The notes: generated by a model not told the origin, from the sequence alone. Counted from the stretch's first letter, positions 31,690-41,689 are shown. The stretch: 64,000 nucleotides of DNA from Isochrysis galbana (GCA_018136815.1 CM030938.1:2953289-3017288); one strand, 5' to 3'. Made by a program: numbers and translations.

Positions 31690-33062
31690 GCGCGTGATGC
31701 CATCGCCATGCCGCACAGCCTCGACGTGGGCGGACGAGGACAAGGACATTGTGAAGAAGGGCAACAATTTCTACCACCTCATGTTCATGATCACTTTGCC
31801 TGCCGTCGTCGCAGCCGTACAGAGCGGCGCGTGCCGCTGCCCAGCTCCAGCAGACGGTGCGGACCGGTCTGCGCTCGTGCAGACACCATGCGAGTGTGGC
31901 TGTTTGAGAGTTGGCACGCCGCGCGTATCCGCGAGTTTGCTGAGCACGCAGCTATCACCTCTACCGTTCATCCACCAGGTGCCTCAGAAGCAAATTTCTG
32001 CGGCGGAGTATAACGCCAGCGTCAAGCTCAAGCGGTGCGATATCATCATGCCCGGCCGCTCCATGCACTCGAGAGAGCGCGGGGCGAGCACCTACATGGC
32101 GGCATGCGGGCTGGAGAAGCCTTGGGTTATCATCCGGTCAGTCTTCGCCACGGTCACGGGGCTGGACATGAAAACCCCTCACCCTCGGCTACCACTCTTG
32201 AACCCAGTGGACTCCATGCGCAACAGCACGGGGCACGCACTGATTGCGCTCTTCCAGCCACGTGAGTCGTGTTCGAGCAATCCCTGGAACGTCTCCAGCA
32301 CGGTGCGCGTGCCTTGATGTTGCCGCATTTACGGTAGGCTCCACTTCTCCCACACCGTTTCCTTGGTTGTGCGAGGAGTACTCGATGAGGTTATCACGTA
32401 GACCCATCCAAGGTGGAGAGGGATTGATATCCGCCAATGCTCATACCACCACTCACATGCATGCTGCACATGCATGCAAGTACGGACCGATATTGCCAGC
32501 GGCACCATTGACGAGTATCTGCGCGGCGCGTATACGCCACGTGATTGGAAATCGTGGCTGACCGTCACCAACTCTTGTTGTGTAGACACATCACGGAATT
32601 TGCGCGCACGCCGTTTCAGAAAAGCTCGCTCAATCTCGTGCAATATTCGAAGCCAGGGGCTGGATGACCCGAGTCCAAGATTATGCAACGTACGGCTGCA
32701 ATCCATGCAGACGAGGATAGCAGGGGGAGGCCCATTGCCCCCGCTATTCCAGGCGGATCTGCGCCAGCTTGGGCGCAAAGCAAATCCCACTGTTACTGAC
32801 TCGGCACCTCTGTCCTTCATATGCCCATAGGATGACAATGGTGGAGCAGATGCGCTCCTTTACCGAGGCGTCAGTCATCGTCTCAACGCACGGCCCTTCA
32901 TTGGGATACCTCGTGTTCGCACGTCCGCGGACACTGGCAGTGGAGGTGACTTTCCTTCTTGCTGTGCATATTCACTCTGCCTCAATCTTCAAGCGGCTTG
33001 TAGGACTTGTAACGAGCTCGCACCCTCACCTTTCCGTTCACCTAATATGCCCTGCGTGCTGC
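31690..33062 (+). CDS. Glycosyltransferase family 61-like gene, exon structure uncertain
   Basis: Exons visible by motif: WADEDKDIVKKGNNFYHLMF (the GNxxHF-type start of GT61/DUF563 domains), QISAAEYNASVKLKRCDII and ACGLEKPWVIIRSVF (32000-32145), and MTMVEQMRSFTEASVIVSTHG followed by GYLVFARPRTLAVEV (32833-32950). The last is the diagnostic C-terminal GT61 pattern (Q...F..A..I...HG..L....FA.P...V.E). GT61 enzymes transfer xylose or GlcNAc to glycans in the secretory pathway. Pieces lie in different frames separated by plausible short introns. I could not fix the exons between 32320 and 32830, nor the start; an A/G-poor, C/T-rich stretch at 31400-31610 may be the leader. The gene may continue into the sequence gap. 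Confidence 0.5.
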
Positions 33063-33163
33063 TCCTGAGGCTCTAAATGCTTGAGGGACGTGTGGTGTGG
33101 TGCGCGAGGTTGGCAGCGAGTTCCGATGCTCACCTTGGACTTTGATGTGCGTTTCTTCGGTGC

Positions 33164-33263
33164 NNNNNNNNNNNNNNNNNNNNNNNNNNNNNNNNNNNNN
33201 NNNNNNNNNNNNNNNNNNNNNNNNNNNNNNNNNNNNNNNNNNNNNNNNNNNNNNNNNNNNNNN
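33164..33263. other. Assembly gap of 100 N
   Basis: One hundred undetermined bases. The round length suggests a placeholder, so true spacing is unknown. LINE-A sequence abuts the right edge. Confidence 1.
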
Positions 33264-33358
33264 CTCTTGTGCCTCTGGGTGGCCCGTTTCTTTATGTTTT
33301 GACGTGAGGGTTTCGTTGTTGGCGTGTCATCTCCATCGCAATAAACTATAAAGTTAGA
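33264..33358 (-). mobile_element. LINE family A 3'UTR piece fused to its 5' end
   Basis: On the minus strand the 5'-terminal motif AACTAACTTCTAACTTTATAG...GCGATGGAGATG is followed within about 40 bases by 3'UTR-type sequence (GAAACGGGCCACCCAGAGGC), which corresponds to about 28000-28060 of the family-A copy. Essentially all coding sequence is deleted. The 3' end lies in or beyond the gap. Confidence 0.5.
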
Positions 33359-33474
33359 AGTTAGTTGCATGGCGGGGACCGAGAGACGAGAGAGTCCTAA
33401 GAATGGCCCGTGATATGCGAGTGTCGCGCTCGCTCACCCTGTCAACACGAAAAACTTTCGATATGGGATTGGGA

Positions 33475-34158
33475 AAAAAACCTTTTACTTTTATAATCTC
33501 GCCCCACCCGTGGCTATGGAACATATCTTAGTAGCCACGCCCTTCCTCCAATTCCCTCATTTTCCGCCTTGCGGCAACTCCCCTTGTGCTCTACATAGGA
33601 CATAGGGGCTCAGATCGCGGGGGCGATGGGTTCGAGCGGAGTGCACCTGCCCCTAGCGGCGGGTTCTCATCTCGCACCCGCTTCCTGTGCCGCTAGCCGC
33701 TACGTGGCCAGTTTCTGCACTATTTGCGGTCGCGACTTCGTGCTGGTGAGTCCCTCCCGGCGTCATCCGGCTCGGTCCGGCGTTTTGGTTCAAGCGAGCG
33801 CTTCTCGACTAGGTCGAGTACCTCTGCTACTAGCTACTAGCTAGGTTGAAGTTCGTGCGCCCATTTTTCATTTTTAGCTTGCCTTTGTCACCTTCGATAA
33901 ACACAGGTGTGCTAAGCTGCAATGGGCTTTTGAGTTTCGGTTTCCTACCCTGAGCCGCCGTGCGAGTTCGCACGAGGCTGTGATTACTCGGCGGAGTTAG
34001 GCCTCTCACTAGGGTGGTGGCAACCTTATGCTATACGATTATAGTGGCGGAGCCTCTAAGATAGGGCAATGTATTGGTACTTGTGCGATTCGAATTCTAT
34101 TCTGTAGAAGTCTTTGATAATGTATTTCCACGCTATGACGTAGAGGGTTCTTAAACTG
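33475..34158 (-). mobile_element. LINE family A, 5'-truncated copy with imperfect 16-bp duplications
   Basis: Minus-strand 3' end of family A, aligned to 27816-28490. The C-terminal codons (block around CTACCCTGAGCCGCCGTGCG, then GATTCGAATTCTATTCTGTAG), the 3'UTR (CGCCTTGCGGCAACTCCCC), the GGGCGTGGCTAC hairpin and AAAAGG plus T-run at 33473-33490 are all present. The flanks TTTCGATATGGGATTG (33456-33471) and TTTCGATATGGAATTG (34159-34174) differ at one base and mark the target duplication. Stops and gaps show it is old. Confidence 0.75.
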
Positions 34159-34374
34159 TTTCGATATGGAATTGCTAATGGCCAATGGCAATAGTAGTAC
34201 TAATTACTAATGGCAGACCAAAGGCGCAGAGGGGGGCGACACGACTACGAGTACTCTACATAACTTCCACGCTCCCTCTTCCGGCCGAGTTACGAATCTC
34301 ATGTAGACTTCCTGGACCGCACAAAGCGGAGAGACTAGAGAAAGGACATCGTGCTCCTCTTTCTGCGATGAGGT

Positions 34375-35325
34375 TCATTGGCTCAACTTTGACTTGCGCC
34401 TTGTTGGCCCAGCTTCCCCTAGAAGCAACGTGTGCTCATCGTCATCGTGCACGTCGGAGGCAGCACGACCGGCACGAAGGAGTGCAACGGAAGAGCGCCA
34501 ACGGTCGGGTGCGCGCAGCAGCAGATACCCGTTGTTGGCCGAGTCGCTGAACAAGCAGTAGCCCGCGAGGAGGCAGAGCCAAGCAAGGAGGCGGATGCGG
34601 TCGGCGAGGATGGCCCATCGTGGAGTCCCTGTGCAGCACGGTACCTCAACCGAGCGCGAGTGTAGCCATGCCAGATGAATCCAAGGGACAAGCATAAAGA
34701 AGAAGGGGCGCATGCGCCAGCTCTCCAGGCGCGATGAGCGGTACGCCAGAAGCGAGTCGGCGATGGCTCTAGAGCAACCGCACCAGCGCAACAAGTCGGC
34801 GCACGCAGCAAATACGATGAAGCCGTGGGCAAGCCACCAGTAGGCCAGTTTTGCCCGCCGCAGCTCGGGATGTTCAGCACGTCCGAGCTGCATCAGACAG
34901 CCGGCCATCACGCTGGTGTAGTCCGTCTGTGCTGACGAGCCCTCGGCCTCATGGATGACACGGTCGCGGATTGAGCGCATCGACGCTGCAAAGACGCCCC
35001 ACACGCTGGCCGCGCCTTCGGCGGCAGAGGTCGAATTGGTCAGCGTGCGGTTCGACGCCGTGTACACCGCCGTGTATGGTCCCACCGTCCGTGTGTCCGC
35101 CGCACACGAGGCGGTTGGGCTCATCGAGGAGACAGCGTAGTCCTCGGCAGCGAGTGGCGAGAGGCTATGGAGTGCCCGGAGTGCGTTGAGGAGCACATAA
35201 AGGTTGATGGCGCTGGCGAGCCAGGAGACGCGCCTACTCCTGACTACCCATACGTACCGCCGCGTCAAGCAGCACCACCGCCGCTCGAAGTGCTCCTCCC
35301 ACCGGAGGAGCGACTCGAAGGGCAT
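34375..35325 (-). CDS. Multipass membrane protein of unknown family
   Basis: 316-aa intronless frame, starting at ATG MPFESLLRWEEHFERRWCC (the open frame extends four codons upstream from a GTG). At least five hydrophobic segments are visible: WLASAINLYVLLNAL, YWWLAHGFIVFAACADLL, MRPFFFMLVPWIHLAWL, ILADRIRLLAWLCLLAGYCLF and a weaker one. Between segments 1 and 2 lies a luminal-looking loop with SNRTLTNSTS (N-glycosylation sequons). The tail is charged (DVHDDDEHTLL...RRKSKLSQ). A purine-rich plus-strand stretch (35395-35430) gives a sense-strand pyrimidine tract about 70 bp upstream. No family is recognised. Confidence 0.5.
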   Translation of the reverse strand: MPFESLLRWEEHFERRWCCLTRRYVWVVRSRRVSWLASAINLYVLLNALRALHSLSPLAAEDYAVSSMSPTASCAADTRTVGPYTAVYTASNRTLTNSTSAAEGAASVWGVFAASMRSIRDRVIHEAEGSSAQTDYTSVMAGCLMQLGRAEHPELRRAKLAYWWLAHGFIVFAACADLLRWCGCSRAIADSLLAYRSSRLESWRMRPFFFMLVPWIHLAWLHSRSVEVPCCTGTPRWAILADRIRLLAWLCLLAGYCLFSDSANNGYLLLRAPDRWRSSVALLRAGRAASDVHDDDEHTLLLGEAGPTRRKSKLSQ

Positions 35326-35719
35326 CTCGGCCGGCACGACGGCACACCGACGGACGCCCCGCGCGCCTCGACAGACGGAGAAGAGAAGCAGGGGGAAGGG
35401 CGGGAGGGGGGGCGAGGAGAGAGAGACCTTGTGATTTGTACAGGTAAAATACCTCCGTCGAGTCGAGGCGCCTTTCGACCTTTTTGTTCTACTAGTCTAG
35501 AGTAGTGACAAATCTTACCCCCCTTGCCAACAGTCACTCAGGAAATTCAGTAAAAATTCGCGACACGCGCGATTTTTGTATAAAATCTGGCCGGGCAAGC
35601 TTACTCACTCTAGGGTGGTAAACCTCCTCTCGTTGGCGAGAAAATTGCCGCTCGCGCTGTGGAAAATCTGGCCGCTCGCTACCGGCTGCGACTGACGCCA
35701 CTGAGGTTCCCCATTCCCC

Positions 35720-36088
35720 ATGGACTATGAGGACCTGGACTCAGATGTGAGGGAGGCGCCAGGCTTGGCGCCACTCAGTTCGCCCTGGCGCGATGGCTCC
35801 GCGCGCCCGAGCAACGATTCGTCACTGGTCGAGCCGAGCGGCGAGCGGACGAGAGGCGCAGGATTCTGCGCGCCGTGCTCGGCCATCATCGATCATCGAT
35901 CGAAAATCGAAAAGGACAAGGCCATGGATGGTAGACCTAGAGAAGGAGAAGGAGATTGTGAAGAAGCTGTCGGAGGAGATGGATGAGCTGCCCGCGAGCG
36001 GCTGCAGCAAAAAGGAGGAGCGCAAGAAGGCCTCGCTGCACAAGCGCAAGGCGAACCATCTGGCGGCAGACAGAGCGTCAGCTGCAAG
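35720..36088 (+). CDS. Charged protein fragment cut by a hAT insertion
   Basis: ATG at 35720 opens MDYEDLDSD, ending at a GTGAGG donor-like site. Further on, another frame carries a lysine/glutamate-rich helix, LEKEKEIVKKLSEEMDEL, then KKEERKKASLHKRKANHLA, up to the hAT left terminus at 36089. An in-phase acceptor joining the two was not found. It may be the 5' part of a gene broken by the transposon, or chance. Confidence 0.25.
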
Positions 36089-36475
36089 TAGGGGTTGGCA
36101 GAAATATCCAAAAAATCGGACCCAAATATCCAGCAAAAATATCCGCAAAATATCCGCCAAGCCACCCAAATATCCAGGAAAATATCCGGCTCATGCGCTA
36201 TAAATAGCAACACGCGTTCACGCGCTATAGCTGTTGCGCCATGCTCGTGTGCCGGGTGCGGCGGGCATTGCTTTGATTTTCGAGCTCTAGCTCTAGCTAG
36301 CCCTCGTGTTCCTTCATACAACTACATTTGACATTTGTTTGTGATTGATGGTTGACCTCTTGACCTCATGGAAACCACAACACACATCACACGATACACG
36401 ATCATGACGTACTACTGGCGTTGATTGCGGTTGTATCGTACCACCGTGCTCATGCGACACATTGCGTGCGCAGGG
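36089..36475 (-). mobile_element. hAT element, truncated copy 2
   Basis: Left terminus TAGGGGTTGGCAGAAATATCC matches the TIR of the intact-ended hAT at 42540 and is followed by the same subterminal AAATATCC repeats. On the minus strand STVVRYNRNQRQ near 36415-36450 corresponds to SVMLRYNRNNLRPP at the C-terminus of the other copy's transposase. The right end is missing; Repeat C begins nearby. Confidence 0.6.
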
Positions 36476-36639
36476 CGTTGCGTTGTCGCGGTGGCTAAGG
36501 GCACGCGGCGTGGCTGCGCGGCTGCACGGCTGCGAACGAGCGGCGCGAGCACACGCGAGCGTTGCGCGTGTGCTGCTCGGCCAGGCGTGGCGTGTGGCGT
36601 GATGGCAGCGGGCCTGGGGCCTGGGGGCGGTAGGCGGGT

Positions 36640-37024
36640 CGGCGGATGGGTGACTTCGGCGAGGGTTCGGCGCGCGGCCTGCCCGATTGGCGTGGCCATC
36701 CGGGTGGGTCCGGTGTATTTGGTATCCGATGGGATCCCCCATTCGGATGGATCGTCGAAAACGGGCACGCAGCGCGCCCGGTCTCGACTTGAAGTTGAGC
36801 TTTTCAAGCTTTAGCGATTTTAGCGTCTTCTGTCAAATTTTTGATTACGTGTTGTTGTGGGGGCCCAAGCAAGGGGGGGGTCCGGGTCCTAATGGGCCTC
36901 GGATATGTGCTAGTTGGGTGTATTGGGAACTTTCTACCGAAAAAAACCCCTCAAGTTTCCTCACTTCTGAGATGATGTTTTTTCACTTTTTTCACCCCCT
37001 AATAAAAAAACACTGTTGGACCGC
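36640..37024 (-). repeat. Repeat C, copy 2
   Basis: Reverse complement of 30570-31000, ending in ...GTTGGACCGCCCTA (37012-37024). It lacks the 7-bp CACATAT expansion of copy 1. Confidence 0.6.
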
Positions 37025-37034
37025 CCTACGACTT

Positions 37035-37190
37035 GGTCTCTCCACCACCACCTGGCAGCCCTTCCGATCGGCCGACGCGGAACCTCCGCGTTGGTCATGG
37101 ACGCGCCCGGCATTCACCGATTTTCTTCCCTTCTGCGGGCGACCCTCGTCTTTTCCCAAAATAGACGTCCACCGGCGGGGCCGGGCGGGG
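37035..37190 (+). repeat. Repeat D, copy 1
   Basis: Matches the reverse complement of 39985-40150: CGGCCGACGCGGAACCTCCG, ATTCACCGATTTTCTTCC-like, TCCCAAAATAGACGTCCAC. Both copies lie next to a GGGCGGTC terminus of the Repeat-C type. Downstream, 37255-37350 and 37430-37545 are two diverged tandem units ending CGTCAGTTTT and preceding the GST leader. Confidence 0.5.
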
Positions 37191-37599
37191 GGGGGGGGGG
37201 GGAGGTGGGAAGTAGAAATGAGGCGGCCTCAGAAAGACGCCAAACCTCTTCACTCCAAAGAGGAGGAGCGCAAGCCCTCTCTCCGGTGTGGTTCAGCGCC
37301 CCTTGTCCCACACATCCGTTATCCGAATGACTGTCAGTTTTTCCTGTGATTGGGCTCTTCCCCGACGGCGTCAATCGTTGGGATCCCGAATCGGCCAGCG
37401 TAGAGGATAGAGGAAGCGAAAGTGGTTTGTCTGAGGAGAGGCAGCGCACTCCTCTCTCGGGTGTGATGGGGCGCCCCCCGCCCCCCTGTCCCACCAGCGT
37501 GTCCGTTAATCCTGTTGCCCGTCAGTTTTGACTGTGCAGAGCCTCTCACAGAGGGCTCTCGACATGCGGGTGCCTTCCCTTGAAGAGTCTTTATGGGCC

Positions 37600-38251
37600 C
37601 TCCCCCTCTTTCTCATCTCCCCCCCCCGCCCACTCTCTCTCTCGCGCGCGCGCTCTGGGCGAGATCTCCTCTCGCAGAGATCTCATCATCATCTACTTCA
37701 TGGATGGTGAGGATAGGGTTGGAGAGAAGGGAGAAAGAGAGAGAAGAGGAGGCGGGGGGGGGGGGGGGCGGGGGGGGGAACGAAAGGGGGTGCCCGCGCG
37801 TCCCACCAGAGACTGAGTGGTGAGATCTCGCAGCTGCTCTCTCTCCCTCCCTCCCTCTCTCTCCCGCCCTCTCTCTCTCTCTCTCCCTCTCGCTCGCTCT
37901 CCCTCTCTTTCTCTCTCCTCTTTCTCTCTTTCTCCCTCAACCCCCTTTTCTCTCCCTCTCTTCCTCTCTCCCTCCTCCCTCCCTCCCTCTCTCTCTCTCC
38001 CCCCCCCCCTCTCTCGTCACCTCCCTGCTCCTTCCCCTCCCCCCCCTTTTCCCTCTCTCGCGAGCAGCTGCGAGCAAGCGAGACCAAAGCGGACGAGCGA
38101 GAGGGGGAGGGAAGGAGGGGGACGGAGGAGAGGGAGGGAGGGAGGTGAGGGAGGGAGACGAGCGAGGGGACAAAGGGCGGGAGGCAAAGGGAGGAGGGCG
38201 AGGAAGCGAGCGCGAGTGAGCGTCACAGAGAGAGAGCCTCGCTCGGTTCAG
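37600..38251 (+). promoter_or_regulatory. Pyrimidine-rich tract and purine switch before the GST gene
   Basis: 37810-38060 is almost pure C/T on the sense strand with many CTCTCT runs. It is followed by a purine-rich GAGGGAGGG stretch (38090-38190) just before the ATG. The same tract type precedes other genes here. Promoter or 5'UTR function is inferred. Confidence 0.45.
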
Positions 38252-39034
38252 ATGGGCCGTCCTGCAGCTGCGAGTGTCGCCCTCGCGCTCGCCGCATCAT
38301 CTGCGCTTGCGTACGCCGTCCACCACCTCCTGGTTACGAGGCGGCCAAAGCGTCGGCGCCGGTGCGGCACCCTGTGGGCATCTCCCGTCTCTACCTGCTC
38401 GCGCCGAGTGATCCTCGCGCTCGAGGAGGCCGAGACGTGTGACTATGTGTTCGAGCCCATCGACCTGTTGAAGCGGGAGCACAAGTCTGCGCATTTCATC
38501 GCGATGCAACCCTACGGCAAGGTGCCCGTCTGGTCTGAGCGCGATGGGCCACTCCTTCTCTTCGAGTCGCGCGCCATCATGCGGCACGTGGCGGCCGGCT
38601 CGCACCTCATACCCTCCGACCCGGCGCTCGTCGCTCTGATGGATCAGTGGATCTCGGTCGAGTACTCATACTTTTACCCCGAGTTTCTCCCCCTCTTCCA
38701 CGAGCGCGTGCTCAGCAGGATCTACAAGGGGTCAAACTACAAGCCGGATGAGGCTGTTTGCGCCGCACGAGTTGCTGCGCTCGAGCCCACCCTCGACCTC
38801 TTGGAGCACCACCTGAGCTCGACCGGTGGGCCCTACCTCGTGGGGTCGTACTCACTCGCGGATGTCACCTTTACGCCGTATCTTGACGTCATGGGTGCCT
38901 GCAGGCTCTCGGAACAGATCCAGGCGCGCCCAGCACTTGCTGCGTGGATTGAACGTTGCCTCGCGCGGCCAGCATGGCGCTACTGCCTCGACGGCACGGT
39001 GATGAATCGTGTCCGCCAAGAGACCCTGGGATGA
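38252..39034 (+). CDS. Glutathione S-transferase with N-terminal membrane anchor
   Basis: 260 aa, no intron. After a hydrophobic N-terminus (ASVALALAASSALAYAVHHLL) and a basic RRPKRRRR segment comes a thioredoxin-fold GST N-domain: TLWASPVSTCSRRVILAL (active-site Ser/Cys region), PYGKVPVW with the cis-proline, and LFESRAIMRHVA, the Glu-Ser pair that binds the gamma-glutamyl group. The C-domain includes GPYLVGSYSLADVTFTPYL, the N-capping helix motif, and a W..C..RPAW end. The arrangement is most like phi/theta-type soluble GSTs. The anchor suggests ER or plastid-membrane association (inference). Reaction: conjugation of glutathione to electrophiles. Confidence 0.85.
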   Translation: MGRPAAASVALALAASSALAYAVHHLLVTRRPKRRRRCGTLWASPVSTCSRRVILALEEAETCDYVFEPIDLLKREHKSAHFIAMQPYGKVPVWSERDGPLLLFESRAIMRHVAAGSHLIPSDPALVALMDQWISVEYSYFYPEFLPLFHERVLSRIYKGSNYKPDEAVCAARVAALEPTLDLLEHHLSSTGGPYLVGSYSLADVTFTPYLDVMGACRLSEQIQARPALAAWIERCLARPAWRYCLDGTVMNRVRQETLG

Positions 39035-39780
39035 CTTCGCCTCTCGGCATGAGGTGATAAACATGCTGTGCCACAATGGGCAACAAGAGACGCGGACACG
39101 TGAAATGCGCAGGAGACGTTTGCGAGCTGACGCTACTTTTTCTTCCCGTTTTGCTCACGAGATTCCGCGATGAGCTAGGTCGAGTCGGAGACGTCCACAC
39201 CCAAACTTCGTACTGCTATTATGCATCCTCAGCCATCAAATTGTGGCCTCCCGCCGGTTGGCGTGTCAGTGAGGATGCTCAACACATCGCAAGTCGCCTC
39301 CAACTTTCTTCAACGTTCGCCCTTGACGGCTGCGTTGAGAGCGAGCGAGCTGATTCCTCGATCTTCCACATGGTCCTGTACATTGCTGTGGTGCCAGTCC
39401 TAGCTGCCCGTCAAACGCGTCATTCCCACTACGCCTCGTGTTGCCGTGTGCTGCACGTGAGAACCACACCCTTGGCAATCACGTGATCAATTGAGCCATC
39501 CAATAGCGGACGCACCTTGTCGGTGTTTACATTGCTTTGTGATGTGTTGCAGAATGTGTACTTTGACGAGGAAAGCTAGACACAGGGGTGCGCCGGGTGT
39601 GTTGTCCCCGCGCATTGGAATTGTATCTTGAAGCTGCTGCCTGAGCGGCAAGGTGTGCATGTCGGCGTGAACGGGGCGCGCGAGGGGGGTCCCACCGCGT
39701 GAGCGTTTACCAAGGCGTTTTGTACCATGCATTCAAGGCCAAGGCGCCGAGTGTCTAGGCCGAGTGAAGTATATTTTTAA
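39035..39780. other. GST 3' flank
   Basis: No gene recognised; ORFs on both strands lack family signals or consistent splicing. Confidence 0.4.
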
Positions 39781-39984
39781 GGTTAAGGTTGGGGCGGTCA
39801 AACAGCTATATATAGGCCGGTCACTCACGGTTTTTAACCACTATTTTCCACCCCTCCTGGGTGTCCAAGGATTCCCCAGAGATCCCCCTTACCTGCCCCC
39901 CCAGACCCCCCCCCCCTCCGCGAACCCCCTCTACCCCACGAAAATCCATGGCGTCGGTGAGTCGGTGAGTGATGAGTGACTCCC

Positions 39985-40163
39985 GCGCTTTGTCCGGCCC
40001 ATGGAAGTCTATTTTGGGAGAATAGGAGGATCGCGCGCGAGAGAGAATCAAAGCAGTGAATGTCGGGCGAATCCCTGTAAGAAACGCGGAGGTTCCGCGT
40101 CGGCCGATCGCCGGCTGTCGGCCTCGCAATGGCTGCCAGCTGAACTATCGTTATAACGATAAG
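39985..40163 (-). repeat. Repeat D, copy 2, and hairpin CTATCGTTATAACGAT
   Basis: Inverted copy of 37035-37190. At 40144-40163 it abuts CTATCGTTATAACGATAAGG, a hairpin of the LINE 5'-terminal type. A GGGCGGTCAAACAG terminus lies at about 39792. Confidence 0.45.
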
Positions 40164-40165
40164 GT

Positions 40166-40460
40166 CGTTTGCCTTCATTTGGTACCCCTCGTTTCCAAAT
40201 ACGCGATGCGGGGCCACCACGAGGGAGTCACAATCCTAGGGGTGGGAGGGCGAGGGAGGGCGAAGGCGCGGGGGCGGCCCCAGTCTCGGCCGCGTCACAG
40301 GTACCCCTCCTGCCCCTGCGCCCTGTCCCTGCGCCCCTGCTCTCCCTCTTTGTCGACCCCACCTCTCCCTCCGCCCCCTCGACTCCGGAGTGCTCCTGGA
40401 ATGTGATTCCCGCCCGAGGTCGTATGCCTTCGTTTGGTACCCCTCGTTTCCAAATACGCT
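40166..40460 (+). repeat. Direct repeats of about 38 bp flanking a GC-rich block
   Basis: TTTGGTACCCCTCGTTTCCA and the surrounding bases occur at 40166-40204 and again at 40421-40460. The roughly 215 bp between them is GC-rich and LINE-leader-like, with CCCTCCGCCCC strings. The second copy leads directly into the AT-richer gene at 40525. Confidence 0.6.
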
Positions 40461-40524
40461 CCCGGTACAAAAAAATCTTCTAGTATTTGAGTAAAGGCAG
40501 ACACCCACCTCACAATGCTCAACC

Positions 40525-41115
40525 ATGTCTACAAATGGAAGGGCGCCTGCTGATATAGTACTGAAGCGATTGGAATGGATCAAAAAAAAGATGGACGAGA
40601 ACTTTAAAAAATTCATCACACCTCTCTTTCCATATGCCAATTCTAAAACTGCCATGCAGGTTATAGCGGAAGCATTGGACAGCATCAGTCCGCCGCCGCC
40701 GGTTGGGGGCTCCCTGGCCGACCTAAGTTTGTTGACGTACACTGAAGAATGTAAGTTCTTATTCAATGTATTCAATTTCAAGCACAATACGAAAATTGAA
40801 GACACCTTACACTCCATTTGCGAGATTGATAAATCATTCACATTGGTTTATATTAGACACACTCTCTTGAGCAATAAATTCACTGAGAAAACAATCCTCG
40901 ATATGAGTCGTGACGTTCTGCTGGGTACAATCAAAACTTATGTCAATTTGGAATTGATTCCCCACCTCCAAGAATTGTTAGAAGGTGTCGATTCGGGTTC
41001 AGCTTCCCAAGTAAAGATTGAAAACAAAAGGCCGCTTATCGGTTCGGGTTCAGCTCCCGTAAAGATTGAACCCACAAGGCCCAGCAACATCAAATACAAA
41101 AAAGCTCGGTCCTAG
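40525..41115 (+). CDS. AT-richer orphan protein with two VKIE tail motifs
   Basis: 196-aa intronless frame from ATG 40525. Codon third positions are clearly more A/T than in neighbouring host genes. It is helical and basic (LKRLEWIKKKMDENFKKFIT), with no membrane segment or signal peptide. The C-terminal tail carries a short tandem repeat: GSGSASQVKIENKRP then GSGSAPVKIEPTRP. VKIE fits the SUMO-acceptor consensus (hydrophobic-K-x-E) twice; any modification is speculation. It ends NIKYKKARS, NLS-like. It lies between LINE-leader debris and a minus-strand gene. Composition suggests recent horizontal or viral/mobile-element origin, but no family is recognised. Confidence 0.55.
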   Translation: MSTNGRAPADIVLKRLEWIKKKMDENFKKFITPLFPYANSKTAMQVIAEALDSISPPPPVGGSLADLSLLTYTEECKFLFNVFNFKHNTKIEDTLHSICEIDKSFTLVYIRHTLLSNKFTEKTILDMSRDVLLGTIKTYVNLELIPHLQELLEGVDSGSASQVKIENKRPLIGSGSAPVKIEPTRPSNIKYKKARS

Positions 41116-41564
41116 GACACCGGGCCGAGCTCACCATGAGGGCGCTCCTGCGAGCAAGGGGATGCATGGTTACTAGTGCGTGCCCCCCCTCGATGAAAAT
41201 TCCAGCGGCCTCCTCGTCACGCATGACGTGGCCGCCGCGCAGCCGCATGCAGGACCTCTCCTCACACTTGTCTTGAAAGGATCGTCTTCAATGAGTGCAT
41301 TGGATGTATACCGCACTCCTCGTGTGTCAGCTTGAACTTCTTTTCGATGTCGTAAAAGCTGTGGTACGGGTCAATCTTGGAGATCTTGATGCCGCTGAAT
41401 CCGTCGACGTTCTTCACAACCTTGATCTCGAGGTAGTCGAGCAGCTTGCCGACGATGTCGACCAGCGTGACGAGAGCCGAGCACTGCGTGAAGGTCAGCC
41501 GGAACTCACCCGGAGCCATCTCAGTGCGCGCGCGCTTCGCGGCCATCGGGTTGATAGCGGACAT
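41089..41564 (-). CDS. Uncharacterised two-exon protein
   Basis: Exon 1 (41564-41312) begins MSAINPMAAKRARTEMAPGEF and continues RLTFTQCSALVTLVDIVGKLL, LEIKVVKNVDGFSGIKISKID and KKFKLTHEEC. A GTATAC donor and CAAG acceptor join it in phase to exon 2 (41271 down to about 41089: DKCEERSCMRLRGGHVMRDEE...GHALVTMHPLARR). The final part overlaps the end of the plus-strand gene at 40525-41115, so the last exon may instead stop at a GTGAGC donor near 41138. The F.L..V.IV...L....K.V...GI.I..ID pattern faintly recalls the N-terminal half of a sliding clamp (PCNA) fold. I do not consider that established. Confidence 0.35.
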
Positions 41565-41689
41565 TCGCGCGGGTGGGGACGGGAGGGGGACGCGCGAGGG
41601 GGGTCTCGAGGGGAGAGAGCTCCGGCTCTGCAATCTGACCCGATGTCACGATAGCGCGCGCATTCATTTCTTCCTAAAGGAATGAAGCA

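Noticed and set aside
37698-38226. Arg/Glu-rich minus-strand ORFs near the GST gene
   Set aside because: Antisense of the pyrimidine leader; low-complexity translation only.
41312-41564. PCNA sliding clamp
   Set aside because: Only a vague resemblance of one hydrophobic pattern; no PIP-interaction loop or second domain, and the predicted second exon does not continue the fold.
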